11,498 nt of DNA from Oscillospiraceae bacterium. Its GTDB lineage: Bacteria > Bacillota > Clostridia > Oscillospirales > Oscillospiraceae. Each line of letters starts with the position of its first letter. Positions within the stretch are counted from its first letter, which is position 1. Position numbers and translations under genes: made by a program. Below the pieces are notes generated by a model that had not been told where the DNA came from, made no database searches, and worked only from the letters and a program-made list of their open reading frames with translations. The stretch is from assembly GCA_028691385.1 (NCBI GenBank), contig JAQUZL010000060.1, forward strand, positions 1 through 11,498. Reading direction: 5' to 3'. Positions 1-7,644 of this stretch are shown here, in pieces.

Positions 1-165
1 GAATTTGAAATTTGGATTTTTCATTGCCCTGGCAAGTGTCGAGAGATTTCCCGCGTAGGTCAGGCAGTCAATGCAGACCACCCGATCGTCCGGATATTCG
101 CGCAGCATATGATAGATGAAGTTTGATCCAATGAACCCCGCTCCGCCGGTCACGATCACCGTCAT
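1..165 (-). CDS. rfbB: dTDP-glucose 4,6-dehydratase, N-terminal fragment (cut by window edge)
   Basis: Only the first 55 codons lie in the window; the gene runs off the left edge. The visible start is MTVIVTGGAGFIGSNF, the NAD-binding Rossmann glycine motif (TGGAGFIGS, residues 6-14), followed by a conserved-looking stretch CIDCLTYAGNL (residues 31-41), typical of RmlB/RfbB. This short-chain dehydrogenase-type enzyme converts dTDP-glucose to dTDP-4-keto-6-deoxyglucose in the cytoplasm, the second step of dTDP-L-rhamnose synthesis. It sits 32 bases downstream of the thymidylyltransferase gene that makes its substrate, as is usual in rml clusters. The ATG at 165-163 has a GGGG-type ribosome binding site at 174-177, 8 bases away. 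The catalytic TDE and YxxxK motifs lie outside the window, so activity cannot be judged. The rmlC and rmlD genes would be expected further downstream, but this is inference. Confidence 0.93.
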   Translation of the reverse strand, partial: MTVIVTGGAGFIGSNFIYHMLREYPDDRVVCIDCLTYAGNLSTLARAMKNPNFKF

Positions 166-197
166 TTGGCATTCCCCTTTCACAGAACCGTTTTTTC

Positions 198-1082
198 TCA
201 GTAAATCAGCTTGCCCTCCGCAACATTCTTCAAATGTCGGCCATAGGGTGATTTTCCGTACCGCCGCGCAGATTCCAGCAGCGTTTCTTTATCAATCCAT
301 CCATTGCGATAGGCAATTTCCTCCGGCGCAGAGATTTTGACGCCCTGCCGTTTTTCCAGCATCTGCACAAACTCCGAAGCCTCAACCAGGCTGTCCATCG
401 TTCCGGTATCCAGCCATGCAAATCCGCGGCCAAGGATCACGCCCTTCAACGCGCCGTCTTGTAAGTACAAATCGTTCAGCGAGGTGATTTCCAGCTCCCC
501 GCGTGCCGACGGCTTGACCTTCTTTGCGTATTCCACCACGCGGTTGTCGTAAAAATAAAGACCGGTGATGCAGTAGTTGGATTTTGGATGCGCGGGTTTT
601 TCCTCCACCGACAAAATTTCGCCGGATGCATCGCATTCCATAATGCCAAACCGCTCCGGGTCGTTGACAAAATACCCGAAAATGGTGGCTTTCCCCTGCT
701 GTGCATTGGCAACTGCCAGTTTCAGCTTTTCCACCAGCCCGCCACCGTAAAAAATGTTGTCGCCCAGAATCATGGCGCACAGATCATCGCCGATGAACGC
801 CTCTCCCAGCAGAAACGCTTGGGCCAGACCGTCGGGGCTTGGCTGCTCCATGTAAGACAGCTGCAGGCCGAACTGACGTCCATCGCCCAGCAGCCGTTCA
901 AAATTCGGCAGATCGGTCGGCGTGGAAATAATCAGGATTTCTCGGATGCCGGCCAGCATCAGCGTGGAAAGCGGATAGTAAATCATGGGCTTGTCATAGA
1001 CCGGCAGAAGCTGTTTCGAAGTGACCATGGTCAGCGGATACAGTCTGGTGCCCGCTCCACCGGCCAAAATAATTCCTTTCAT
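198..1082 (-). CDS. rfbA: Glucose-1-phosphate thymidylyltransferase (dTDP-glucose pyrophosphorylase)
   Basis: RmlA/RfbA joins dTTP and glucose-1-phosphate to give dTDP-glucose, the first step toward dTDP-L-rhamnose and other deoxy sugars. The 294-residue length matches the usual 290-300. Visible motifs are the N-terminal nucleotide-binding signature GGAGTRLYPLT (residues 8-18), the LLPVYDKPMIYYPLS segment (25-39), GDNIFYG (107-113) with the metal-binding Asp108, EEKP (160-163), RGELEIT (194-200) and WLDTGT (223-228). A GTG lies directly before the ATG, so the frame can be opened one codon earlier at 1085. I chose the ATG at 1082 because family members begin MKGIILAGG and because the AAGGAG at 1091-1096 is 8 bases from it, against only 5 from the GTG. 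It follows the basic-tailed glycosyltransferase gene by 45 bases and precedes rfbB. No terminator is seen on either side, so it is probably cotranscribed. Confidence 0.96.
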   Translation of the reverse strand: MKGIILAGGAGTRLYPLTMVTSKQLLPVYDKPMIYYPLSTLMLAGIREILIISTPTDLPNFERLLGDGRQFGLQLSYMEQPSPDGLAQAFLLGEAFIGDDLCAMILGDNIFYGGGLVEKLKLAVANAQQGKATIFGYFVNDPERFGIMECDASGEILSVEEKPAHPKSNYCITGLYFYDNRVVEYAKKVKPSARGELEITSLNDLYLQDGALKGVILGRGFAWLDTGTMDSLVEASEFVQMLEKRQGVKISAPEEIAYRNGWIDKETLLESARRYGKSPYGRHLKNVAEGKLIY

Positions 1083-1090
1083 CACTGCAT

Positions 1091-1096
1091 CTCCTT
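1091..1096 (-). promoter_or_regulatory. Ribosome binding site of rfbA
   Basis: On the minus strand this reads AAGGAG. It lies 8 bases before the ATG at 1082 and 5 bases before the in-frame GTG at 1085. The spacing favours the ATG and so decides the start of rfbA. Confidence 0.75.
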
Positions 1097-1127
1097 TTCT
1101 ATCGTGCGAATTTTACGGGGCAGGCGC

Positions 1128-2288
1128 TTATCGCTTCCATTTTCTCTTGATCCGGCTCATGGTTTCCCGCATGCCAAAGCGAAAAATGGAATGCCGCGTC
1201 AAATAGGCGGCTTCGCGCAGCCGGAACACGGCATGGCGGGCCCGCGCCATGCCGAGCGTACGCGGCGCGGCGGCCGTGACCGGCGGCGCCTGATAGGATA
1301 CAAGCGCCGGAATATCGCCTGCAAGCTTTTGAAAAATAATGGCTTCGCTGTGGTTTTCATGGAGATACGCCTGCGCCCGCTCTGCGCAGGCACGCTGACC
1401 CGCCTTATCGTCAATGGCGCGGCGCAGCTGCCGCAGCCAGTCCGACGGCTCATTGTCCGCAAAATAGCCGTTATCCCCGTCTTTTACCGCCAGTTGATAC
1501 GGCATCACATTGGAATACACGCCGCAAATTCCAAACTGCGCATATTCAATCAGCTTATTAAAGTACTTGCGCTCGGTGAAGTGGTTGGTAATCAGCGGGG
1601 CAAGTCCCAAATCGAATTGTTCACGCGCCATATACTGCTGATAGGCCGCAAGCGGCATCCCCGGCACATAGTGAATCTGCCCGGCAAACGCGCCCGCGTC
1701 AATTTCCGGATGCAGCCCCACGAAATACAGCGCAATGCCTGTCCCATACGCCGCAAACAGCTCCGGCAGGATCGGCCGAATGCAGATGTTGAAATCTGCA
1801 ATATGGCCTTCGGACGCAGCGTAGACGATTTTTGTGACCGCATGATTCCAAGTGCGCGGGATAATGCGCCGCTCATCCACCGCAGTGTTCAAAATCGCCG
1901 TTTTAAGCCCCGGAACCGCCGCCTGATACTCCTCGGCAATCAGACGATTGGGCGTCAGCAAGAACTGCGCCTGTTCGATGCACTGCATGTGCCATTTCTT
2001 TCTGCCCGGATACCGAAAGGCGTCTCGCGGCACATCCTTCAAATCATCGTCCAGAAAATAAATCACATATTTTCCAAGCGATCTTGCATAGCGGAGCAGC
2101 GCGGCCATCAGCGGGGATTCCCCCCGCACGCACACAATTACGTCTGCCTGCCGCAGCGAATCCACTGCGGCCTTGGCAAACGCTTTTTCCACCGCCCCGC
2201 CGGTCGCCTTGGCGAATTGTGTGAACTGGTGATACAGCGTCATCACAGTTGCCCGTTCTCCTTCATGCAGCAGCAAAATATTCGGCAT
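1128..2288 (-). CDS. GT-B type glycosyltransferase with strongly basic C-terminal tail
   Basis: Predicted cytoplasmic or membrane-associated glycosyltransferase of 386 residues, probably adding one sugar to the lipid-linked repeat unit. The N-terminal half contains a Rossmann-like region with DVIVCVRGESPLMAALL (residues 49-65) and an acidic FLDDDLKDVP (79-88) often seen in this loose group. The C-terminal half carries the donor-binding region typical of GT-B enzymes: FDLGLAPL (225-232), then KYFNKLIEYAQFGICGVYSN (241-260) and KDGDNGYF (269-276). Donor and acceptor cannot be read from sequence. Residues 341-386 hold 14 Lys/Arg against 2 Glu, ending RIKRKWKR, which suggests contact with the anionic membrane or lipid-PP-glycan (inference). 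The ATG lies 1 base after the flippase stop. Its ribosome binding site GAGGAG is built from the last flippase codons, so the two are probably translationally linked. Confidence 0.8.
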   Translation of the reverse strand: MPNILLLHEGERATVMTLYHQFTQFAKATGGAVEKAFAKAAVDSLRQADVIVCVRGESPLMAALLRYARSLGKYVIYFLDDDLKDVPRDAFRYPGRKKWHMQCIEQAQFLLTPNRLIAEEYQAAVPGLKTAILNTAVDERRIIPRTWNHAVTKIVYAASEGHIADFNICIRPILPELFAAYGTGIALYFVGLHPEIDAGAFAGQIHYVPGMPLAAYQQYMAREQFDLGLAPLITNHFTERKYFNKLIEYAQFGICGVYSNVMPYQLAVKDGDNGYFADNEPSDWLRQLRRAIDDKAGQRACAERAQAYLHENHSEAIIFQKLAGDIPALVSYQAPPVTAAAPRTLGMARARHAVFRLREAAYLTRHSIFRFGMRETMSRIKRKWKR

Positions 2289-2289
2289 A

Positions 2290-3756
2290 TTATCTCCTCT
2301 TCGATCGCATCAGCAGCTTCAGCATATTCACAAGCTCCAGATAGGCTTTATTCCGGAACAAAACCGACAGCAGCCAGTAAACGCTCGCGCCGACGGCCAC
2401 CTCCGCAGCAAACAGGGGCAGCGGCTCCAGTGGCGCGCGGCTCACCAGATAGACCACGCCGCACATCAGTCCCGTTGCAAGCACGGTCGGCGCCAAATCC
2501 GACGCCGAATCTCTGACCCGGTATCCGGTGGCCTTCACCGTCTCGTGCGTAATGGCTGCGGCGGTCATGAGCTGGATGAACGCCAGCACTGCCGCCACCA
2601 CAACCACCGGCTGCCGGCTTGCCAGCAAAACAGCAAGTGCGGCAACCATCAATACCAGCCGCATACTTTCAATTTTAATTCTTGTCCCGTTTTTACCAAT
2701 GGCATACTGCAGCTGCACATTCACCATCAGAAGCGGCATTGCCGTATAGTACAGGCAGCTCCAGCGCAGAATCGGCACAGATGGCAGCCATTTTTCTGTC
2801 AGCAGTAAGGTGATGACCGGCACTGCGGTGAGGCACAGCCCCGCCATTAGCGGAAAAATGACATAACATGACACATTCACAACGCGGCGGAACATTGCAT
2901 TCAATTTTTCAAAATCATCCTGCATTGACGCGAAAACAGGCAAAAACACATTGGAAACCGCGCTGAAGGTATACAAGGAAATTTGTCGTGGCAGTTGCAC
3001 GCCTTTTTCATAAAATCCAAGCTGTTCCACCGAGTAGGCTTTTCCGATTGCAGCGCTGTAAAGGGAATCTCCCGCATAAGACAGCAGCGAGGACGCCAGT
3101 ATTTTGGCGCTGGCCGGCGCTAAGGCGGCGATGCTCCGTTTGGACAGGTGAAAGTGAATCTTCATTTTCACCGCGCAAAACAGGAAAACGGTTAGCAGTA
3201 CCTGCTGCCCCAGCTGCTGCGCCACCAGCGACCACACGCCGCAGCCCAGCAGCGCCATCACAATGCCGAGCGCGCCGGAGATGGCATTGGAAAGCACTGA
3301 GCAATAGAAAAGCGTTCGAAAACGCATGGCGCGCGTGATGACCGCCGTTCTCACTGCGGCAAACGCCTGACAGAACAGTGCCAGAGAAATCACGCGCAGC
3401 ACGGCTTGCAGTGCCGGCGTCCGATAAACCGACGCCACCGTAGGCGCCAGCAGAAAAATCAGCGTATAGAGCGCCAGTGCCGCCGCCATGCTGATGCACA
3501 GAACCGTGGAATAGTCCTCGTCTGTCACTTCCTTCTTCTGAATCAGCGCCGTGGAAAAGCCGGCCTGAATCAGAATGTCCGACAGCTGGATGAATACATT
3601 GGTGAGCGCAATGACGCCATAGGCCTGCGGCAGCAGCAGCCGCGCCAGTACAATGGTCATAACCAGAGAAATTCCCTTGGAGGCAAACGACTCAATCAGC
3701 TTCCAAAGCGAATTTCTGACTGCAGATTCTTTTGTAATTGCTTCTATTTTGTTCAT
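2290..3756 (-). CDS. Wzx-type polysaccharide flippase (MOP superfamily)
   Basis: Integral membrane protein of 488 residues, the usual length for WzxC/TuaB/EpsK-like exporters. It is predicted to flip the undecaprenyl-diphosphate-linked repeat unit to the outer leaflet. The N-terminus has the family pattern: SLWKLIESFASKGIS (residues 16-30), then TIVLARLLLPQAYGVIALT (34-52), a first helix and polar loop resembling other polysaccharide biosynthesis (MATE-like) proteins. Successive long hydrophobic segments, such as VLCISMAAALALYTLIFLLA and VIFPLMAGLCLTAVPVITLL, fit roughly 12-14 transmembrane helices. The C-terminus is short and basic (LLMRSKRR). The ATG at 3756 has AGAGGA a few bases upstream and follows the polymerase gene by 25 bases. 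A flippase beside an EpsG/Wzy polymerase is the defining pair of Wzx/Wzy-dependent export. Substrate specificity is not readable; family assignment is firm. Confidence 0.93.
   Translation of the reverse strand: MNKIEAITKESAVRNSLWKLIESFASKGISLVMTIVLARLLLPQAYGVIALTNVFIQLSDILIQAGFSTALIQKKEVTDEDYSTVLCISMAAALALYTLIFLLAPTVASVYRTPALQAVLRVISLALFCQAFAAVRTAVITRAMRFRTLFYCSVLSNAISGALGIVMALLGCGVWSLVAQQLGQQVLLTVFLFCAVKMKIHFHLSKRSIAALAPASAKILASSLLSYAGDSLYSAAIGKAYSVEQLGFYEKGVQLPRQISLYTFSAVSNVFLPVFASMQDDFEKLNAMFRRVVNVSCYVIFPLMAGLCLTAVPVITLLLTEKWLPSVPILRWSCLYYTAMPLLMVNVQLQYAIGKNGTRIKIESMRLVLMVAALAVLLASRQPVVVVAAVLAFIQLMTAAAITHETVKATGYRVRDSASDLAPTVLATGLMCGVVYLVSRAPLEPLPLFAAEVAVGASVYWLLSVLFRNKAYLELVNMLKLLMRSKRR
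2294..2299 (-). promoter_or_regulatory. Ribosome binding site embedded in the end of the flippase gene
   Basis: Minus strand reads GAGGAG, 5 bases before the glycosyltransferase ATG at 2288. It is made of the final Arg-Arg codons of the flippase (AGG AGA TAA T ATG), so ribosomes finishing the flippase cover and release the start site of the next gene. Confidence 0.75.
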
Positions 3757-3781
3757 TGCGTTCCTCTTTTAACTGATAAAT

Positions 3782-4885
3782 CTAAGTTCCGCTTTGCCAG
3801 AATGCCTGATAGGGAAAGATATTGACGATATCGCTTCCCCAGCGCGTATTCATGATAAAATAAATTGTAAAGAACACACATATGACAAGATTTGCAAGCC
3901 ATGCAACCTGCTTGAACCTCGGCAGGGCGCTGTCCATGATCTTTGGGAGCAGAATTGGAATAAAAGCGATAAAATAGTCGTTAATTCGCGTGATTCCGTG
4001 TGCGATTGACGCAAACATCTGAATAATCGTCGCCAAATATAGGTAGTTGAGGATACCGGCAGTATCCCGATCACGGCTTTTTGTGTCTGTCGTAACAATG
4101 CAAAAAACACACAGCAGCACATAAAAAATCAGCATTAGAAAAGCGCCGGTATTGGAAACCGATGAATATCTTGTGATAAATTTATCGGACGAAAAGCGAA
4201 CCAACACGGTAAACAGTTCTTTTCGAAACACAAAGATTATGACGGCTGATCCAAGCAAAAGCGGAAGATGCTGCTTTTTGACCCGAATTGCGTAACAGGG
4301 ATACAACAGGAGTGCAAACCAAGCGGATTGATGGAATAGACTTGCAAGGAAAACCGCGATCAAAAATGGAACGAGCTTTCTCTCCCTTACAAAAGAAAAT
4401 GCGGAAAAGATGATTGCAGCTGCCAGCAGTTGTCTGCCGCCGGAAAAATAGCTGGCAAAATAGGAGGAATTTACAAACAGAATGATCTTCAAGTATGGAT
4501 GGGAAACATCCTCACAATACCTTTTCGCAAGGGGAAACAGGGAAAGCGACGCGACCACGACCTCCATGATATGGAAATTATCCGTCACTGTTGAAACCAG
4601 TTTATTCAGGATCACAAATCCGATCTCATACTCATAGCGCAGCAGCTGCTTCCACCCCAGCTTGGAAATCATCCGAAAATGGTATTGGTACTGCTGCGCG
4701 TCCGCTCCAAGCTCGCTGGATTTTAGACATAACAGCAAATAATAAAGCAAAAAAAAGCTGATCAGGACTCTACGCCCTCTTTGCGCTCTTTGTTTCTCTC
4801 GCAATGGATTGCTGCCATATCGAACGATATTGAGCGGTATCAGCTGCAAAAGCGGCACAAACAGCAAAATCAGATATGGCGCCAT
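3782..4885 (-). CDS. EpsG/Wzy-type polysaccharide polymerase
   Basis: Polytopic membrane protein of 367 residues predicted to polymerise flipped repeat units at the outer face of the membrane. EpsG-family hallmarks are visible: GADAQQY after the first helices (residues 60-66), YEIGF (86-90), GGRQLLAAAI (149-158) with an Arg-Gln pair, SLFHQSA (182-188), ITRINDYF (298-305) and a C-terminal FPYQAFW (357-363). About ten hydrophobic segments can be seen, for example near 2-20, 40-55, 106-120, 132-146, 153-165, 171-199, 207-220, 248-266, 282-294, 303-314 and 329-345. Polymerases of this kind diverge greatly and determine the linkage, so the product cannot be predicted. GGGAG lies 9 bases before the ATG. 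Base composition is clearly poorer in G+C than neighbouring genes: lines I counted by hand gave 33-42%, which fits a serotype-variable gene exchanged between strains. Confidence 0.87.
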   Translation of the reverse strand: MAPYLILLFVPLLQLIPLNIVRYGSNPLREKQRAQRGRRVLISFFLLYYLLLCLKSSELGADAQQYQYHFRMISKLGWKQLLRYEYEIGFVILNKLVSTVTDNFHIMEVVVASLSLFPLAKRYCEDVSHPYLKIILFVNSSYFASYFSGGRQLLAAAIIFSAFSFVRERKLVPFLIAVFLASLFHQSAWFALLLYPCYAIRVKKQHLPLLLGSAVIIFVFRKELFTVLVRFSSDKFITRYSSVSNTGAFLMLIFYVLLCVFCIVTTDTKSRDRDTAGILNYLYLATIIQMFASIAHGITRINDYFIAFIPILLPKIMDSALPRFKQVAWLANLVICVFFTIYFIMNTRWGSDIVNIFPYQAFWQSGT

Positions 4886-4903
4886 GCTTTACATCTCCCA
4901 TCG

Positions 4904-5881
4904 TCATAATGCAATGTCTGTGATTCTTTGCAGGAATTCGGCCACGCAAAAGACTTGCTCCATGCCGGAATGCAGTTGAAAGTCTAATTGAGAAAAGCTG
5001 CCGTCTGCAATTTTGGATGCCAGCGTGTCAATTGGAATGATATTTTCCGAAAGCCCCGGAATCTCATTTCCTTCATAGCATTGGTTGGAGATCAGAAGCT
5101 TATGATAACAGACGGCCTCCATTGTGCGCAGGGTGACGCCGGATTCTCCCTCGAACAGCTCGAGAATGCACTTGGTTCTGCGAATTCTGCGTACAACCTC
5201 ATGATATGGCAGCTTTTGTGTGTAATTGATGCCGGCAATGCGCGCTTCTTCCGGTACGCCAAGCACCGTGAAATCGCACTTGAGTCCGTTTGCCGTGCAC
5301 ATGGCATACAGTTCGTTGAGCGCCTTGGCGCGGCCCTTGTTTGCGCCCACAAAGAAAATATCCGTCCGGTCGGCATCTTGCGGCGTTTCCAGCGTGTGAT
5401 AGGTTCCATACAGGTAAAACACCTTCCGGTTGTCAATCCACGCGCTCTTATTGTATACCAGCACCCGGTCATACAGGCGATTCACCATGGCGCGGAATTC
5501 GTCACTTTTTTGATCAATTAAATTCGTGTAATAAAACAAAAACGGTACATTTGGTATTTTTTTGCGAAGATACCGCAAATAGCTTTCATTGGTTGACAGC
5601 CGGCTGGACTCGTAAAACAGCACAAATTTCAGCTCTGAAAAATCCGTCTCTTTAAAATTGATGAAGCTGTCATACCAAGCCTGTTGAAAGGGCAGCCTGC
5701 ATTTTTCTGCCAACGTGCGCGACATATGTGCTTTGCACAGAAACGAAAACCGCTTCTTTCCCGTCACCGGAAGGCTCTTGCTCCACAAAATATTTTGATC
5801 CGACGCAAAACCGCTGCACGGGATGGTGTAAAATTCGGCGTCTGATGTAAAAATTAAATACTTTGGCCGCTGACTGCTCAT
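4904..5881 (-). CDS. Putative glycosyltransferase (GT-B-like, family not assigned)
   Basis: A 325-residue protein without transmembrane segments. I assign it as a probable glycosyltransferase from its C-terminal region: ELFEGESGVTLRTMEAVCYH (residues 241-260) followed by KLLISNQ (261-267). This resembles the donor-side segment of several poorly characterised capsule glycosyltransferases (CgeB-like or 'LRTxEA' proteins). IFFVGANKGRAKALNEL (175-191) has the beta-strand plus Gly/Lys/Arg turn that begins the second Rossmann domain. The N-terminal half (KYLIFTSDAEF, residues 7-17; LKFVLFYESSR, 84-94) is divergent. Position between a GT4 gene and the polymerase supports a role in building the repeat unit. 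The ATG at 5881 is 12 bases after the GT4 stop, with AAGGAAG overlapping that stop codon. Donor, acceptor and linkage are unknown. It could instead be a phosphotransferase-like capsule modifier, but I see no motif for that. Confidence 0.62.
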   Translation of the reverse strand: MSSQRPKYLIFTSDAEFYTIPCSGFASDQNILWSKSLPVTGKKRFSFLCKAHMSRTLAEKCRLPFQQAWYDSFINFKETDFSELKFVLFYESSRLSTNESYLRYLRKKIPNVPFLFYYTNLIDQKSDEFRAMVNRLYDRVLVYNKSAWIDNRKVFYLYGTYHTLETPQDADRTDIFFVGANKGRAKALNELYAMCTANGLKCDFTVLGVPEEARIAGINYTQKLPYHEVVRRIRRTKCILELFEGESGVTLRTMEAVCYHKLLISNQCYEGNEIPGLSENIIPIDTLASKIADGSFSQLDFQLHSGMEQVFCVAEFLQRITDIAL

Positions 5882-5893
5882 TGCAGCACTTCC

Positions 5894-7015
5894 TTACTCT
5901 GCAGATTTTTCACATACCGGTTGTTCCGCGCGCAGCTTCGCGATCTCCTGCAGGTATGCTTCCACAACGATTTGCCGGTCAAACGTCTGTTCCACCTTTG
6001 CCCGGCCGGCAAGTCCCATGCTTTTCCGCTGCGCTTTGTCCAGTGACAGAAATTTTTCAATCTGCAAAATCAAATCCGCGCTGTCCTGCTGCTTGCAGAT
6101 ATAACCGTTTACCCCGTCATTCACAATTTCGCGGCAGCCGCTTCGGTCGGTGGTGATGATTGCCCGGCCGGATGCGCAGCTCTCGAGCAGGACATTGGAC
6201 ATGCCCTCCGGATAATAGGTGGGATGCACGGTGCATTCCACTGTTCTTAGCACCTCGCGCACATCGCTGACGTTGCCGTGGTAAAGAACAATGCCCTGCG
6301 CCGCCAACGCCTGAATTTTTTCTTCGTAGGCCTGCTCGCATGCGCCGCAAATATGAAACCGCGTCTGGGGCTGCCGCGCGCGAATTTCTCGGGCGGCGTC
6401 CAGATATTGTTCGATTCCCTTTTCTTTCATCACTCTTGCGATCATGACAAAGCCGATTTCCTCCGTATCCGGGTACGGCAGCACCGAAAACTGCGCGAGG
6501 TTTACGCCGGAGCCGGGCAGCAGCGCATGCTTTCCAGGCGCCAAATGCCGCCTTTCAAAAAACTGCTCGTTTTCTGTATTCTGAAAAAACACAGTCTGAA
6601 CCCTTCGCAGCGCGATGCGGTACAGCAGCGCCGTGAGGGTCTGCAAAACGCCCGGCGTTTCCAGCGCGGTACCCAGCCCCGTGATATTTTCCACATAGGG
6701 AATGTTCGCGCCGGCGCAGGCCATGCCGCCATAGATGTTGGGTTTGATGGTATAGGTCAGCACCAGCTCCGGCTGCACCGTGCGCAAAATTACGTGGTAC
6801 TGCCGCAGAAGCGACAAATCCTGAATGGGATTCGTGCCCCGGCGGTTGAGCGGCGTGTCGATCTGGCGGCAACCCATCGCGGTCAGCAGCCCCATGCGCG
6901 AGCCGTTCGGAACGGACACATAGACCGTATGCCCTTCCGCAATCAGCCGCTCCAGCAGCTCTTTTCGAAAGTGATATAGGCCGTCATCATGATTGGCTAA
7001 AATCAATATTTTCAT
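5894..7015 (-). CDS. Family 4 glycosyltransferase (PglA/CapM/EpsD type)
   Basis: Retaining GT-B glycosyltransferase of 373 residues, predicted to add the second sugar (GlcNAc or GalNAc in known relatives) to undecaprenyl-PP-bacillosamine on the cytoplasmic side of the membrane. The N-terminal acceptor domain begins MKILILANHDDGLYHFRKEL and includes TYTIKPNIYGGMA (residues 87-99) and YVENITGLGTALE (107-119), both typical of the PglA/CapM group. The donor domain has FVMIARVMKEKGIEQYLDA (189-207) and the E-x7-E signature YPEGMSNVLLESCASG (268-283), with Glu270 and Glu278. An upstream in-frame start at 7189 would add 58 residues of low-complexity, Arg/His-rich sequence inside the acetyltransferase gene. 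I reject it because homologues begin at MKILI and the ATG at 7015 overlaps the preceding stop as ATGA. The local ribosome binding site is weak, implying translational coupling. Confidence 0.9.
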   Translation of the reverse strand: MKILILANHDDGLYHFRKELLERLIAEGHTVYVSVPNGSRMGLLTAMGCRQIDTPLNRRGTNPIQDLSLLRQYHVILRTVQPELVLTYTIKPNIYGGMACAGANIPYVENITGLGTALETPGVLQTLTALLYRIALRRVQTVFFQNTENEQFFERRHLAPGKHALLPGSGVNLAQFSVLPYPDTEEIGFVMIARVMKEKGIEQYLDAAREIRARQPQTRFHICGACEQAYEEKIQALAAQGIVLYHGNVSDVREVLRTVECTVHPTYYPEGMSNVLLESCASGRAIITTDRSGCREIVNDGVNGYICKQQDSADLILQIEKFLSLDKAQRKSMGLAGRAKVEQTFDRQIVVEAYLQEIAKLRAEQPVCEKSAE

Positions 7016-7644
7016 TTTATTTTTCTCGCCGGCACGCCCGCATAGGTGCCCGGCTGCGTGAGATTGCGCACAACCACAGCGCCTGCGCCAAAGATGCAGG
7101 GCGCCTGAATATCGACCAAATTGATGACCATGCAGTTGAGCCCAAAATAGCACTGCGCGGCAATATGGGTTTCTCCCGCAATCACGCAAAAATCCATGAC
7201 GCTGACGCAGTCGTCCAGCACGGCGTCATGTCCAACGGTCGTGCCGATGTTCAAGATGCAGTGTTTGCCGATCTGAACGTTCGTCGTAAAGGTGCTTTTT
7301 GCGCACACGATTGACCCCGCCCCAATGGTCACCCTTCGGCCGCACACCACATCCGGGTGAATCAGCGTCGCGAACGGATACCCTTCCCGCTCCAGCGCGT
7401 CGGCCAGCCGTTTTCTGTTCTTGGGATCTGCAAACGCGATGACAAGATACGGCTTTTCCGGCAGGCTTCTCACCGCGTCGAGATCGCCGAGGATCGGGAA
7501 GCCCTCCACGGTTTGACCCGGCTGCGCGCCTTCCCCGGCCAGCCCCAGCAGGTTCCATTCCGGCGACGCCCTGTTGATCTGCTCCACCATGTTCGCGGTT
7601 TCTCTTCCAAAGCCGCCAGTTCCGATAATCACCAAATTTTTCAT
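7012..7644 (-). CDS. Sugar O/N-acyltransferase, left-handed beta-helix (PglD/EpsM/NeuD type)
   Basis: A 210-residue acetyltransferase predicted to acetylate the 4-amino group of the UDP-4-amino-4,6-dideoxy sugar with acetyl-CoA, completing UDP-N,N'-diacetylbacillosamine or an isomer. The N-terminal Rossmann-like sugar-binding domain shows NLVIIGTGGFGRETANMVEQ (residues 3-22) and GFPILGDLD (48-56). From about 95 onward come hexapeptide repeats of a left-handed beta-helix (VTIGAGSIV, 105-113; VQIGKHCILNIGTTVGHDAV, 123-142), with His139 at the position of the catalytic His of PglD. The C-terminus QPGTYAGVPARKIK is classic for the family. I place the start at 7644, where ATG overlaps the upstream stop as ATGA and GGAGG lies at 7655-7659. 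The alternative start at 7740 adds 32 unrelated residues. Other NeuD-like acylations are possible, but the neighbours argue for this one. Confidence 0.92.
   Translation of the reverse strand: MKNLVIIGTGGFGRETANMVEQINRASPEWNLLGLAGEGAQPGQTVEGFPILGDLDAVRSLPEKPYLVIAFADPKNRKRLADALEREGYPFATLIHPDVVCGRRVTIGAGSIVCAKSTFTTNVQIGKHCILNIGTTVGHDAVLDDCVSVMDFCVIAGETHIAAQCYFGLNCMVINLVDIQAPCIFGAGAVVVRNLTQPGTYAGVPARKIK

Noticed and set aside
1083..1127. Possible promoter or terminator in the 45-base gap before rfbA
   Set aside because: No inverted repeat and no convincing -10/-35 pair is visible; only the ribosome binding site can be supported.
588..2516. A 642-codon open frame on the plus strand
   Set aside because: It runs antisense through rfbA and the basic-tailed glycosyltransferase, both of which have clear motifs and ribosome binding sites. 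Its translation is rich in Arg, Gln, His and Pro without any recognisable motif, as expected for a shadow frame in GC-rich coding DNA. A ribosome-profiling signal or conservation would be needed to revive it.
6278..6979. A 233-codon open frame on the plus strand
   Set aside because: Antisense to the GT4 gene, with a basic composition lacking motifs and no convincing ribosome binding site.
5894..7189. Longer version of the GT4 gene starting at 7189
   Set aside because: The extra 58 residues are the acetyltransferase region read in another frame. The family N-terminus MKILILAN and the ATGA overlap fix the start at 7015.
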